Positions 40,401 through 56,729 of a stretch of DNA of 64,000 nt are shown here, one piece after another. The first letter of the stretch is position 1; the number at the start of each line of letters is the position of its first letter. The notes beneath the pieces are model-generated. The model did no database searches, was not told where the DNA came from, and saw nothing but the letters and a program-made list of their open reading frames with translations. The DNA is from Bombus terrestris (taxonomy: Eukaryota; Arthropoda; Insecta; Hymenoptera; Apidae): contig NW_025963578.1 in NCBI RefSeq assembly GCF_910591885.1, positions 496,001-560,000 of the forward strand, in the 5' to 3' direction. The position numbers and the translations under genes are program-made.

Positions 40401-43400
40401 GACAACGTGGGACAACGTGGGACACCGTTGGACACCGTGGGACACCGTTGGACAACGTGGGACAACGTGGGACAGCGTGGGACAACGCGGGACAACGTGG
40501 GACACCGTTGGACACCGTGGGACACCGTTGGACACCGTTGGATATCGTTGGACACCGTGGGACAACGTGGGACAACGTGGGACAACGTGGGAAACCATGG
40601 AACAACGTGGGACAACGTGGGACAACGTGGGACAACGTGGGACAACGTGGGACACCGTTGGACATCGTTGGACACCGTGGGACAACGTGGGACAACGTAG
40701 GACAACGTGGGACACCGTTGGACACCGTGGGACAGCGTTGGACACCGTGGGACACCGTTGGACAACGTGGGACAACGTGGGACAACGTGGGACAACGTGG
40801 GACAACGTGGGACACCGTTGGACACCGTGGGACACCGTTGGACACCGTTGGACATCGTTGGACACCGTGGGACAACGTGGAACAACGTGGGACAACGTGG
40901 GAAACCATGGAACAACGTGGGACAACGTGGGACAACGTGGGACAACGTGGGACAACGTGGGACAACGTGGGACACCGTTGGACATCGTTGGACACCGTGG
41001 GACAACGTGGGACAACGTGGGACAACGTGGGACACCGTTGGACACCGTTGGACATCGTTGGACATCGTTGGACATCGTGGGACACCGTTGGACATCGTTG
41101 GACATCGTTGGACATCGGTGGACATCGTGGGACACCGTTGGACACCGTTGGACATCGTTGGACACCGTTGGACACCGTGGGACAACGTGGGACAACGTGG
41201 GACAACGTGGGACAACGTGGGACAACGTGGGACAACGTGGGACAACGTGGGACACCGTTGGACACCGTGGGACACCGTGGGACAACGTGGGACAACGTGG
41301 GACAGCGTGGGACAACGCGGGACAACGTGGGACACCGTTGGACACCGTGGGACACCGTTGGACACCGTTGGATATCGTTGGACACCGTGGGACAACGTGG
41401 GACAACGTGGGACAACGTGGGAAACCATGGAACAACGTGGGACAACGTGGGACAACGTGGGACAACGTGGGACAACGTGGGACACCGTTGGACATCGTTG
41501 GACACCGTGGGACAACGTGGGACAACGTAGGACAACGTGGGACACCGTTGGACACCGTGGGACACCGTTGGACACCGTGGGACACCGTTGGACAACGTGG
41601 GACAACGTGGGACAACGTGGGACAACGTGGGACACCGTTGGACACCGTTGGACATCGTTGGACATCGTTGGACATCGTGGGACACCGTTGGACATCGTTG
41701 GACACCGTTGGACAACGTGGGACAACGTGGGACAACGTGGGACACCGTTGGACATCGTTGGACACCGTTGGACATCGTTGGACACCGTTGGACATCGTTG
41801 GACACCGTGGGACACCGTTGGACACCGTTGGACACCGTTGGACATCGGTGGACATCGTGGGACACCGTTGGACACCGTTGGACATCGTTGGACACCGTTG
41901 GACACCGTGGGACAACGTGGGACAACGTGGGACAACGTGGGACAACGTGGGACAACGTGGGACAACGTGGGACAACGTGGGACCACGTGGGACAACGTGG
42001 GACAACGTGGGACAACGTGGGACACCGTTGGACACCGTGGGACTTCGTTGGACAACGTGGGACAACGTGGGACAACGTGGGACAACGTGGGACAACGTGG
42101 GACACCGTTGGACACCGTGGGACACCGTGGGACACCGTTGGACATCGTTGGACACCGTGGGACAACGTGGGACAACGTGGGACAACGTGGGAAACCATGG
42201 AACAACGTGGGACAACGTGGGACAACGTGGGACAACGTGGGACAACGTGGGACAACGTGGGACAACGTTGGACACCGTTGGACATCGTTGGACACCGTGG
42301 GACAACGTGGGACAACGTGGGACAACGTGGGACACCGTTGGACACCGTGGGACACCGTTGGACAACGTGGGACAACGTGGGACACCGTTGGACATCGTTG
42401 GACACCGTGGGACAGAGTGGGACAACGTGGGACAACGTGGGAAACCATGGAACAACGTGGGACAACGTGGGACAACGTGGGACAACGTGGGACAACGTGG
42501 GACAACGTGGGACAACGTGGGACAACGTGGGACAACGTGGGACACCGTTGGACATCGTTGGACAACGTGGGACAACGTGGGACAACGTGGGACAACGTGG
42601 GACACCGTTGGACACCGTTGGACATCGTTGGACATCGTTGGACATCGTGGGACACCGTTGGACATCGTTGGACATCGTTGGACACCGTTGGACATCGTTG
42701 GACATCGTTGGACATCGTTGGACACCGTTGGACACCGTTGGACACCGTGGGACACCGTTGGACATCGGTGGACATCGTTGGACACCGTTGGACATCGTTG
42801 GACACCGTGGGACAACGTGGGACAACGTGGGACAACTTGGGACAACGTGGGACAACGTGGGACAACGTGGGACAACGTGGGACATCGTTGGACATCGTGG
42901 GACACCGTTGGACATCGTTGGACACCGTTGGACATCGTTGGACACCGTGGGACAACGTGGGACAACGTGGGACAACGTGGGACACCGTTGGACATCGTTG
43001 GACACCGTTGGACATCGTTGGACACCGTGGGACACCGTTGGACACCGTTGGACACCGTTGGACATCGGTGGACATCGTGGGACACCGTTGGACACCGTTG
43101 GACATCGTTGGACACCGTTGGACACCGTGGGACAACGTGGGACAACGTGGGACAACGTGGGACAACGTGGGACAACGTGGGACAACGTGGGACAACGTGG
43201 GACAACGTGGGACACCGTTGGACACCGTGGGACTTCGTTGGACAACGTGGGACAACGTGGGACAACGTGGGACAACGTGGGACAACGTGGGACACCGTTG
43301 GACACCGTGGGACACCGTTGGACACCGTTGGACATCGTTGGACACCGTGGGACAACGTGGGACAACGTGGGACAACGTGGGAAACCATGGAAAAACGTGG

Positions 43401-46400
43401 GACAACGTGGGACAACGTGGGACAACGTGGGACAACGTGGGACACCGTTGGACATCGTTGGACACCGTGGGACAACGTGGGACAACGTGGGACAACGTGG
43501 GACACCGTTGGACACCGTGGGACACCGTGGGACACCGTGGGACACCGTTGGACACCGTGGGACAACGTGGGACACCGTGGGACAACGTGGGACAACGTGG
43601 GACAACGTGGGACAACGTGGGACAACGTGGGACAACGTGGGACACCGTTGGACACCGTGGGACACCATTGGACAACGTGGGACAACGTGGGACAACGTGG
43701 GACAACGTGGGACAACGTGGGACACCGTTGGACACCGTGGGACACCGTTGGACACCGTTGGACATCGTTGGACACCGTGGGACAACGTGGGACAACGTGG
43801 GACAACGTGGGAAACCATGGAACAACGTGGGACAACGTGGGACAACGTGGGACAACGTGGGACAACGTGGGACAACGTGGGACAACGTGGGACAACGTGG
43901 GACAACGTGGGACACCGTTGGACATCGTTGGACACCGTGGGACAACGTGGGACAACGTGGGACAACGTGGGACACCGTTGGACACCGTTGGACATCGTTG
44001 GACATCGTTGGACATCGTGGGACACCGTTGGACATCGTTGGACATCGTTGGACACCGTTGGACATCGTTGGACATCGTTGGACATCGTTGGACACCGTTG
44101 GACACCGTTGGACACCGTTGGACACCGTTGGACATCGGTGGACATCGTGGGACACCGTTGGACATCGTTGGACACCGTTGGACATCGTTGGACACCGTGG
44201 GACAACGTGGGACAACGTGGGACAACGTGGGACACCGTTGGACATCGTTGGACACCGTTGGACATCGTTGGACACCGTGGGACACCGTTGGACACCGTTG
44301 GACACCGTTGGACATCGGTGGACATCGTGGGACACCGTTGGACACCGTTGGACATCGTTGGACACCGTTGGACACCGTGGGACAACGTGGGACAACGTGG
44401 GACAACGTGGGACAACGTGGGACAACGTGGGACAACGTGGGACAACGTGGGACACCGTTGGACACCGTGGGACACCGTTGGACAACGTGGGACAACGTGG
44501 GACAGCGTGGGACAACGCGGGACAACGTGGGACACCGTTGGACACCGTGGGACACCGTTGGACACCGTTGGATATCGTTGGACACCGTGGGACAACGTGG
44601 GACAACGTGGGACAACGTGGGAAACCATGGAACAACGTGGGACAACGTGGGACAACGTGGGACAACGTGGGACAACGTGGGACACCGTTGGACACCGTTG
44701 GACACCGTGGGACAACGTGGGACAACGTGGGACACCGTGGGACACCGTGGGACACCGTGGGACAGCGTTGGACACCGTGGGACACCGTTGGACAACGTGG
44801 GACAACGTGGGACAACGTGGGACAACGTGGGACACCGTTGGACACCGTTGGACATCGTTGGACATCGTTGGACATCGTGGGACACCGTTGGACATCGTTG
44901 GACACCGTTGGACAACGTGGGACAACGTGGGACAACGTGGGACACCGTTGGACATCGTTGGACACCGTTGGACATCGTTGGACACCGTTGGACATCGTTG
45001 GACACCGTGGGACACCGTTGGACACCGTTGGACACCGTTGGACATCGGTGGACATCGTGGGACACCGTTGGACACCGTTGGACATCGTTGGACACCGTTG
45101 GACACCGTGCGACAACGTGGGACAACGTGGGACAACGTGGGACAACGTGGGACAACGTGGGACAACGTGGGACAACGTGGGACAACGTGGGACACCGTTG
45201 GACACCGTGGGACTTCGTTGGACAACGTGGGACAACGTGGGACAACGTGGGACAACGTGGGACAACGTGGGACACCGTTGGACACCGTGGGACACCGTTG
45301 GACACCGTTGGACATCGTTGGACACCGTGGGACAACGTGGGACAACGTGGGACAACGTGGGAAACCATGGAACAACGTGGGACAACGTGGGACAACGTGG
45401 GACAACGTGGGACAACGTGGGACAACGTGGGACACCGTTGGACATCGTTGGACACCGTGGGACAACGTGGGACAACGTGGGACAACGTGGGACACCGTTG
45501 GACACCGTGGGACACCGTTGGACATCGTTGGACACCGTGGGACAACGTGGGACAACGTGGGACAACGTGGGACACCGTTGGACACCGTTGGACATCGTTG
45601 GACATCGTTGGACATCGTGGGACACCGTTGGACATCGTTGGACATCGTTGGACACCGTTGGACATCGTTGGACATCGTTGGACATCGTTGGACACCGTTG
45701 GACACCGTTGGACACCGTTGGACACCGTTGGACATCGGTGGACATCGTGGGACACCGTTGGACACCGTTGGACATCGTTGGACACCGTTGGACACCGTGG
45801 GACAACGTGGGACAACGTGGGACAACGTGGGAAACCATGGAACAACGTGGGACAACGTGGGACAACGTGGGACAACGTGGGACAACGTGGGACACCGTTG
45901 GACATCGTTGGACACCGTGGGACAACGTGGGACAACGTGGGACAACGTGGGACACCGTTGGACACCGTGGGACACCGTTGGACACCGTGGGACACCGTTG
46001 GACAACGTGGGACACCGTGGGACAACGTGGGACAACGTGGGACACCGTTGGACACCGTTGGACATCGTTGGACATCGTTGGACATCGTGGGACACCGTTG
46101 GACATCGTTGGACACCGTTGGACAACGTGGGACAACGTGGGACAACGTGGGACACCGTTGGACATCGTTGGACACCGTTGGACATCGTTGGACACCGTGG
46201 GACACCGTTGGACACCGTTGGACACCGTTGGACATCGGTGGACATCGTGGGACACCGTTGGACACCGTTGGACATCGTTGGACACCGTTGGACACCGTGG
46301 GACAACGTGGGACAACGTGGGACAACGTGGGACACCGTTGGACATCGTTGGACACCGTTGGACATCGTTGGACACCGTGGGACACCGTTGGACACCGTTG

Positions 46401-49400
46401 GACACCGTTGGACATCGGTGGACATCGTGGGACACCGTTGGACACCGTTGGACATCGTTGGACACCGTGGGACAACGTGGGACAACGTGGGACAACGTGG
46501 GAAACCATGGAACAACGTGGGACAACGTGGTACAACGTGGGACAACGTGGGACAACGTGGGACAACGTGGGACAACGTGGGACAACGTGGGACACCGTTG
46601 GACATCGTTGGACACCGTGGGACAACGTGGGACAACGTGGGACAACGTGGGACACCGTGGGACACCGTTGGACATCGTTGGACACCGTTGGACATCGTTG
46701 GACACCGTGGGACAACGTGGGACAACGTGGGACAACGTGGGACACCGTTGGACATCGTTGGACACCGTTGGACATCGTTGGACACCGTGGGACACCGTTG
46801 GACACCTTTGGACACCGTTGGACATCGGTGGACATCGTGGGACACCGTTGGACACCGTTGGACATCGTTGGACACCGTTGGACACCGTGGGACAACGTGG
46901 GACAACGTGGGACAACGTGGGACAACGTGGGACAACGTGGGACAACGTGGGACAACGTGGGACACCGTTGGACAACGTGGGACAACGTGGGACAACGTGG
47001 GACAACGTGGGACAACGTGGGACAACGTGGGACAACGTGGGACAACGTGGGACAACGTGGGACAACGTGGGACAACGTGGGACACCGTTGGACACCGTGG
47101 GACACCGTTGGACAACGTGGGACAACGTGGGACAACGTGGGACAACGTGGGACAACGTGGGACACCGTTGGACACCGTGGGACACCGTTGGACACCGTTG
47201 GACATCGTTGGACACCGTGGGACAACGTGGGACAACGTGGGACAACGTGGGAAACCATGGAACAACGTGGGACAACGTGGGACAACGTGGGACAACGTGG
47301 GACAACGTGGGACAACGTGGGACAACGTGGGACAACGTGGGACACCGTTGGACATCGTTGGACACCGTGGGACAACGTGGGACAACGTGGGACAACGTGG
47401 GACACCGTTGGACACCGTTGGACATCGTTGGACATCGTGGGACACCGTTGGACATCGTTGGACATCGTTGGACACCGTTGGACATCGTTGGACATCGTTG
47501 GACATCGTTGGACACCGTTGGACACCGTTGGACACCGTTGGACACCGTTGGACATCGGTGGACATCGTGCGACACCGTTGGACATCGTTGGACACCGTTG
47601 GACATCGTTGGACACCGTGGGACAACGTGGGACAACGTGGGACAACGTGGGACACCGTTGGACATCGTTGGACACCGTTGGACATCGTTGGACACCGTGG
47701 GACACCGTTGGACACCTTTGGACACCGTTGGACATCGGTGGACATCGTGGGACACCGTTGGACACCGTTGGACATCGTTGGACACCGTTGGACACCGTGG
47801 GACAACGTGGGACAACGTGGGACAACGTGGGACAACGTGGGACAACGTGGGACACCGTTGGACACCGTGGGACACCGTTGGACAACGTGGGACAACGTGG
47901 GACAGCGTGTTACAACGCGGGACAACGTGGGACACCGTTGGACACCGTGGGACACCGTTGGACACCGTTGGATATCGTTGGACACCGTGGGACAACGTGG
48001 GACAACGTGGGACAACGTGGGACACCATGGAACAACGTCGGACAACGTGGGACAACGTGGGACAACGTGGGACAACGTGGGACACCGTTGGACATCGTTG
48101 GACACCGTGGGACAACGTGGGACAACGTGGGACAACGTGGGACACCGTTGGACACCGTGGGACACCGTTGGACACCGTGGGACACCGTGGGACACCGTTG
48201 GACAACGTGGGACAACATGGGACAACGTGGGACAACGTGGGACACCGTTGGACACCGTTGGACATCGTTGGACATCGTTGGACATCGTGGGACACCGTTG
48301 GACATCGTTGGACACCGTTGGACAACGTGGGACAACGTGGGACAACGTGGGACACCGTTGGACATCGTTGGACACCGTTGGACATCGTTGGACACCGTTG
48401 GACATCGTTGGACACCGTGGGACACCGTTGGACACCGTTGGACACCGTTGGACATCGGTGGACATCGTGGGACACCGTTGGACACCGTTGGACATCGTTG
48501 GACACCGTTGGACACCGTGGGACAACGTGGGACAACGTGGGACAACGTTGGACAACGTGGGACAACGTGGGACAACGTGGGACAACGTGGGACAACGTGG
48601 GACACCGTTGGACACCGTGGGACTTCGTTGGACAACGTGGGACAACGTGGGACAACGTGGGACAACGTGGGACAACGTGGGACACCGTTGGACACCGTGG
48701 GACACCGTTGGACACCGTTGGACATCGTTGGACACCGTGGGACAACGTGGGACAACGTGGGACAACGTGGGAAACCATGGAACAACGTGGGACAACGTGG
48801 GACAACGTGGGACAACGTGGGACAACGTGGGACAACGTGGGACAACGTGGGACAACGTGGGACAACGTGGGACACCGTTGGACATCGTTGGACACCGTGG
48901 GACAACGTGGGACAACGTGGGACAACGTGGGACACCGTTGGACACCGTTGGACATCGTTGGACATCGTTGGACATCGTGGGACACCGTTGGACATCGTTG
49001 GACATCGTTGGACACCGTTGGACATCGTTGGACATCGTTGGACATCGTTGGACACCGTTGGACACCGTTGGACACCGTTGGACACCGTTGGACATCGGTG
49101 GACATCGTGGGACACCGTTGGACATCGTTGGACACCGTTGGACATCGTTGGACACCGTGGGACAACGTGGGACAACGTGGGACAACGTGGGACACCGTTG
49201 GACATCGTTGGACACCGTTGGACATCGTTGGACACCGTGGGACACCGTTGGACACCTTTGGACACCGTTGGACATCGGTGGACATCGTGGGACACCGTTG
49301 GACACCGTTGGACATCGTTGGACACCGTTGGACACCGTGGGACAACGTGGGACAACGTGGGACAACGTGGGACAACGTGGGACAACGTGGGACAACGTGG

Positions 49401-52400
49401 GACAACGTGGGACACCGTTGGACACCGTGGGACACCGTTGGACAACGTGGGACAACGTGGGACAGCGTGGGACAACGCGGGACACCGTGGGACACCGTTG
49501 GACACCGTGGGACACCGTTGGACACCGTTGGATATCGTTGGACACCGTGGGACAACGTGGGACAACGTGGGACAACGTGGGAAACCATGGAACAACGTGG
49601 GACAACGTGGGACAACGTGGGACAACGTGGGACAACGTGGGACACCGTTGGACATCGTTGGACACCGTGGGACAACGTGGGACAACGTAGGACAACGTGG
49701 GACACCGTTGGACACCGTGGGACAGCGTTGGACACCGTGGGACACCGTTGGACAACGTGGGACAACGTGGGACAACGTGGGACAACGTGGGACAACGTGG
49801 GACACCGTTGGACACCGTGGGACACCGTTGGACACCGTTGGACATCGTTGGACACCGTGGGACAACGTGGGACAACGTGGGACAACGTGGGAAACCATGG
49901 AACAACGTGGGACAACGTGGGACAACGTGGGACAACGTGGGACAACGTGGGACAACGTGGGACACCGTTGGACATCGTTGGACACCGTGGGACAACGTGG
50001 GACAACGTGGGACAACGTGGGACACCGTTGGACACCGTTGGACATCGTTGGACATCGTTGGACATCGTGGGACACCGTTGGACATCGTTGGACATCGTTG
50101 GACATCGGTGGACATCGTGGGACACCGTTGGACACCGTTGGACATCGTTGGACACCGTTGGACACCGTGGGACAACGTGGGACAACGTGGGACAACGTGG
50201 GACAACGTGGGACAACGTGGGACAACGTGGGACAACGTGGGACACCGTTGGACACCGTGGGACAGCGTTGGACAACGTGGGACAACGTGGGACAGCGTGG
50301 GACAACGCGGGACAACGTGGGACACCGTTGGACACCGTGGGACACCGTTGGACACCGTTGGATATCGTTGGACACCGTGGGACAACGTGGGACAACGTGG
50401 GACAACGTGGGAAACCATGGAACAACGTGGGACAACGTGGGACAACGTGGGACAACGTGGGACAACGTGGGACACCGTTGGACATCGTTGGACACCGTGG
50501 GACAACGTGGGACAACGTAGGACAACGTGGGACACCGTTGGACACCGTGGGACACCGTTGGACACCGTGGGACACCGTTGGACAACGTGGGACAACGTGG
50601 GACAACGTGGGACAACGTGGGACACCGTTGGACACCGTTGGACATCGTTGGACATCGTTGGACATCGTGGGACACCGTTGGACATCGTTGGACACCGTTG
50701 GACAACGTGGGACAACGTGGGACAACGTGGGACACCGTTGGACATCGTTGGACACCGTTGGACATCGTTGGACACCGTTGGACATCGTTGGACACCGTGG
50801 GACACCGTTGGACACCGTTGGACACCGTTGGACATCGGTGGACATCGTGGGACACCGTTGGACACCGTTGGACATCGTTGGACACCGTTGGACACCGTGG
50901 GACAACGTGGGACAACGTGGGACAACGTGGGACAACGTGGGACAACGTGGGACAACGTGGGACAACGTGGGACCACGTGGGACAACGTGGGACAACGTGG
51001 GACAACGTGGGACACCGTTGGACACCGTGGGACTTCGTTGGACAACGTGGGACAACGTGGGACAACGTGGGACAACGTGGGACAACGTGGGACACCGTTG
51101 GACACCGTGGGACACCGTTGGACACCGTTGGACATCGTTGGACACCGTGGGACAACGTGGGACAACGTGGGACAACGTGGGAAACCATGGAACAACGTGG
51201 GACAACGTGGGACAACGTGGGACAACGTGGGACAACGTGGGACAACGTGGGACAACGTTGGACACCGTTGGACATCGTTGGACACCGTGGGACAACGTGG
51301 GACAACGTGGGACAACGTGGGACACCGTTGGACACCGTGGGACACCGTTGGACAACGTGGGACAACGTGGGACACCGTTGGACATCGTTGGACACCGTGG
51401 GACAGAGTGGGACAACGTGGGACAACGTGGGAAACCATGGAACAACGTGGGACAACGTGGGACAACGTGGGACAACGTGGGACAACGTGGGACAACGTGG
51501 GACAACGTGGGACAACGTGGGACAACGTGGGACACCGTTGGACATCGTTGGACACCGTGGGACAACGTGGGACAACGTGGGACAACGTGGGACACCGTTG
51601 GACACCGTTGGACATCGTTGAACATCGTTGGACATCGTGGGACACCGTTGGACATCGTTGGACATCGTTGGACACCGTTGGACATCGTTGGACATCGTTG
51701 GACATCGTTGGACACCGTTGGACACCGTTGGACACCGTGGGACACCGTTGGACATCGGTGGACATCGTTGGACACCGTTGGACATCGTTGGACACCGTGG
51801 GACAACGTGGGACAACGTGGGACAACTTGGGACAACGTGGGACAACGTGGGACAACGTGGGACAACGTGGGACATCGTTGGACATCGTGGGACACCGTTG
51901 GACATCGTTGGACACCGTTGGACATCGTTGGACACCGTGGGACAACGTGGGACAACGTGGGACAACGTGGGACACCGTTGGACATCGTTGGACACCGTTG
52001 GACATCGTTGGACACCGTGGGACACCGTTGGACACCGTTGGACACCGTTGGACATCGGTGGACATCGTGGGACACCGTTGGACACCGTTGGACATCGTTG
52101 GACACCGTTGGACAGCGTGGGACAACGTGGGACAACGTGGGACAACGTGGGACAACGTGGGACAACGTGGGACAACGTGGGACAACGTGGGACAACGTGG
52201 GACACCGTTGGACACCGTGGGACTTCGTTGGACAACGTGGGACAACGTGGGACAACGTGGGACAACGTGGGACAACGTGGGACACCGTTGGACACCGTGG
52301 GACACCGTTGGACACCGTTGGACATCGTTGGACACCGTGGGACAACGTGGGACAACGTGGGACAACGTGGGAAACCATGGAAAAACGTGGGACAACGTGG

Positions 52401-54980
52401 GACAACGTGGGACAACGTGGGACAACGTGGGACACCGTTGGACATCGTTGGACACCGTGGGACAACGTGGGACAACGTGGGACAACGTGGGACACCGTTG
52501 GACACCGTGGGACACCGTTGGACACCGTGGGACACCGTTGGACAACGTGGGACAACGTGGGACAACGTGGGACAACGTGGGACAACGTGGGACAACGTGG
52601 GACAACGTGGGACAACGTGGGACACCGTTGGACACCGTTGGACATCGTTGGACATCGTTGGACATCGTGGGACACCGTTGGACATCGTTGGACATCGTTG
52701 GACACCGTTGGACATCGTTGGACATCGTTGGACATCGTTGGACACCGTTGGACACCGTTGGACACCGTTGGACACCGTTGGACATCGGTGGACATCGTGG
52801 GACACCGTTGGACATCGTTGGACACCGTTGGACATCGTTGGACACCGTGGGACAACGTGGGACAACGTGGGACAACGTGGGACACCGTTGGACATCGTTG
52901 GACACCGTTGGACATCGTTGGACACCGTGGGACACCGTTGGACACCTTTGGACACCGTTGGACATCGGTGGACATCGTGGGACACCGTTGGACACCGTTG
53001 GACATCGTTGGACACCGTTGGACACCGTGGGACAACGTGGGACAACGTGGGACAACGTGGGACAACGTGGGACAACGTGGGACAACGTGGGACAACGTGG
53101 GACACCGTTGGACACCGTGGGACACCGTTGGACAACGTGGGACAACGTGGGACAGCGTGGGACAACGCGGGACAACGTGGGACACCGTTGGACACCGTGG
53201 GACACCGTTGGACACCGTTGGATATCGTTGGACACCGTGGGACAACGTGGGACAACGTGGGACAACGTGGGAAACCATGGAACAACGTGGGACAACGTGG
53301 GACAACGTGGGACAACGTGGGACAACGTGGGACACCGTTGGACATCGTTGGACACCGTGGGACAACGTGGGACAACGTGGGACAACGTGGGACACCGTTG
53401 GACACCGTGGGACAGCGTTGGACACCGTGGGACACCGTTGGACAACGTGGGACAACGTGGGACAACGTGGGACAACGTGGGACACCGTTGGACACCGTTG
53501 GACATCGTTGGACATCGTTGGACAACGTGGGACACCGTTGGACATCGTTGGACACCGTTGGACAACGTGGGACAACGTGGGACAACGTGGGACACCGTTG
53601 GACATCGTTGGACACCGTTGGACATCGTTGGACACCGTTGGACATCGTTGGACACCGTGGGACACCGTTGGACACCGTTGGACACCGTTGGACATCGGTG
53701 GACATCGTGGGACACCGTTGGACACCGTTGGACATCGTTGGACACCGTTGGACACCGTGCGACAACGTGGGACAACGTGGGACAACGTGGGACAACGTGG
53801 GACAACGTGGGACAACGTGGGACAACGTGGGACAACGTGGGACACCGTTGGACACCGTGGGACTTCGTTGGACAACGTGGGACAACGTGGGACAACGTGG
53901 GACAACGTGGGACAACGTGGGACACCGTTGGACACCGTGGGACACCGTTGGACACCGTTGGACATCGTTGGACACCGTGGGACAACGTGGGACAACGTGG
54001 GACAACGTGGGAAACCATGGAACAACGTGGGACAACGTGGGACAACGTGGGACAACGTGGGACAACGTGGGACAACGTGGGACAACGTGGGACACCGTTG
54101 GACATCGTTGGACACCGTGGGACAACGTGGGACAACGTGGGACAACGTGGGACACCGTTGGACACCGTGGGACACCGTTGGACATCGTTGGACACCGTGG
54201 GACAACGTGGGACAACGTGGGACAACGTGGGACACCGTTGGACACCGTTGGACATCGTTGGACATCGTTGGACATCGTGGGACACCGTTGGACATCGTTG
54301 GACATCGTTGGACACCGTTGGACATCGTTGGACATCGTTGGACATCGTTGGACACCGTTGGACACCGTTGGACACCGTTGGACACCGTTGGACATCGGTG
54401 GACATCGTGGGACACCGTTGGACACCGTTGGACATCGTTGGACACCGTTGGACACCGTGGGACAACGTGGGACAACGTGGGACAACGTGGGAAACCATGG
54501 AACAACGTGGGACAACGTGGGACAACGTGGGACAACGTGGGACAACGTGGGACACCGTTGGACATCGTTGGACACCGTGGGACAACGTGGGACAACGTGG
54601 GACAACGTGGGACACCGTTGGACACCGTGGGACACCGTTGGACACCGTGGGACACCGTTGGACAACGTGGGACAACGTGGGACAACGTGGGACAACGTGG
54701 GACACCGTTGGACACCGTTGGACATCGTTGGACATCGTTGGACATCGTGGGACACCGTTGGACATCGTTGGACACCGTTGGACAACGTGGGACAACGTGG
54801 GACAACGTGGGACACCGTTGGACATCGTTGGACACCGTTGGACATCGTTGGACACCGTGGGACACCGTTGGACACCGTTGGACACCGTTGGACATCGGTG
54901 GACATCGTGGGACACCGTTGGACACCGTTGGACATCGTTGGACACCGTTGGACACCGTGGGACAACGTGGGACAACGTGG
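37450..54980 (+). repeat. Tandem duplication of an approximately 9-kb satellite block
   Basis: Two adjacent copies, about 37,450-46,430 and 46,430-54,980, carry rare variants in the same order. At +8,980: GTACAAC 37551/46531, GACATCGTGC 38581/47561, GACACCTTTG 38731/47711. At +8,990: GACAGCGTGT 38911/47901, AACAACGTCG 39041/48031, GTAGG 40691/49681 and 41521/50511, GACCACGTGG 41981/50971, GACAGAGTGG 42411/51401, GACAACTTGG 42831/51821, AAAAACGTGG 43391/52381. At +8,650, after a roughly 340-bp loss in copy 2: GACAGCGTTG 44761/53411, GACACCGTGC 45101/53751. A partial third relative follows (52381/59171, 53411/60501, 53751/60841). Copy-specific single-base changes occur, for example at 39291. 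Confidence 0.85.
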
Positions 54981-56729
54981 GACAACGTGGGACAACGTGG
55001 GACAACGTGGGACAACGTGGGACAACGTGGGACAACGTGGGACACCGTTGGACACCGTGGGACTTCGTTGGACAACGTGGGACAACGTGGGACAACGTGG
55101 GACAACGTGGGACAACGTGGGACACCGTTGGACACCGTGGGACACCGTTGGACACCGTTGGACATCGTTGGACACCGTGGGACAACGTGGGACAACGTGG
55201 GACAACGTGGGAAACCATGGAACAACGTGGGACAACGTGGGACAACGTGGGACAAAGTGGGACAACGTGGGACACCGTTGGACATCGTTGGACACCGTGG
55301 GACAACGTGGGACAACGTGGGACAACGTGGGACACCGTTGGACACCGTGGGACACCGTTGGACAACGTGGGACAACGTGGGACAACGTGGGACAACGTGG
55401 GACAACGTGGGACAACGTGGGACAACGTGGGACAACGTGGGACAACGTGGGACACCGTTGGACACCGTGGGACACCGTTGGACAACGTGGGACAACGTGG
55501 GACAACGTGGGACAACGTGGGACAACGTGGGACACCGTTGGACACCGTGGGACACCGTTGGACACCGTTGGACATCGTTGGACACCGTGGGACAACGTGG
55601 GACAACGTGGGACAACGTGGGAAACCATGGAACAACGTGGGACAACGTGGGACAACGTGGGACAACGTGGGACAACGTGGGACAACGTGGGACAACGTGG
55701 GACAACGTGGGACAACGTGGGACACCGTTGGACATCGTTGGACAACGTGGGACAACGTGGGACACCGTTGGACACCGTTGGACATCGTTGGACACCGTGG
55801 GACAACGTGGGACAACGTGGGACAACGTGGGACACCGTTGGACATCGTTGGACACCGTTGGACATCGTTGGACACCGCGGGACACCGTTGGACACCGTTG
55901 GACACCGTTGGACATCGGTGGACATCGTGGGACACCGTTGGACACCGTTGGACATCGTTGGACACCGTTGGACACCGTGGGACAACGTGGGACAACGTGG
56001 GACAACGTGGGACAACGTGGGACAACGTGGGACAACGTGGGACAACGTGGGACACCGTTGGACACCGTTGGATATCGTTGGACACCGTGGGACAACGTGG
56101 GACAACGTGGGACAACGTGGGAAACCATGGAACAACGTGGGACAACGTGGGACAACGTGGGACAACGTGGGACAACGTGGGACACCGTTGGACATCGTTG
56201 GACACCGTGGGACAACGTGGGACAACGTAGGACAACGTGGGACACCGTTGGACACCGTGGGACACCGTTGGACACCGTGGGACACCGTTGGACAACGTGG
56301 GACAACGTGGGACAACGTGGGACAACGTGGGACACCGTTGGACACCGTTGGACATCGTTGGACATCGTTGGACATCGTGGGACACCGTTGGACATCGTTG
56401 GACACCGTTGGACAACGTGGGACAACGTGGGACAACGTGGGACACCGTTGGACATCGTTGGACACCGTTGGACATCGTTGGACACCGTTGGACATCGTTG
56501 GACACCGTGGGACACCGTTGGACACCGTTGGACACCGTTGGACATCGGTGGACATCGTGGGACACCGTTGGACACCGTTGGACATCGTTGGACACCGTTG
56601 GACACCGTGGGACAACGTGGGACAACGTGGGACAACGTGGGACAACGTGGGACAACGTGGGACAACGTGGGACACCGTGGGACAACGTGGGACAACGTGG
56701 GACAACGTGGGACAACGTGGGACACCGTT

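Noticed and set aside
41981..41990. E-box CACGTG in GACCACGTGG (also at 50971)
   Set aside because: It is a single-base variant present in two duplicated copies, so one mutation explains both. There is no sign that it is a regulatory site.
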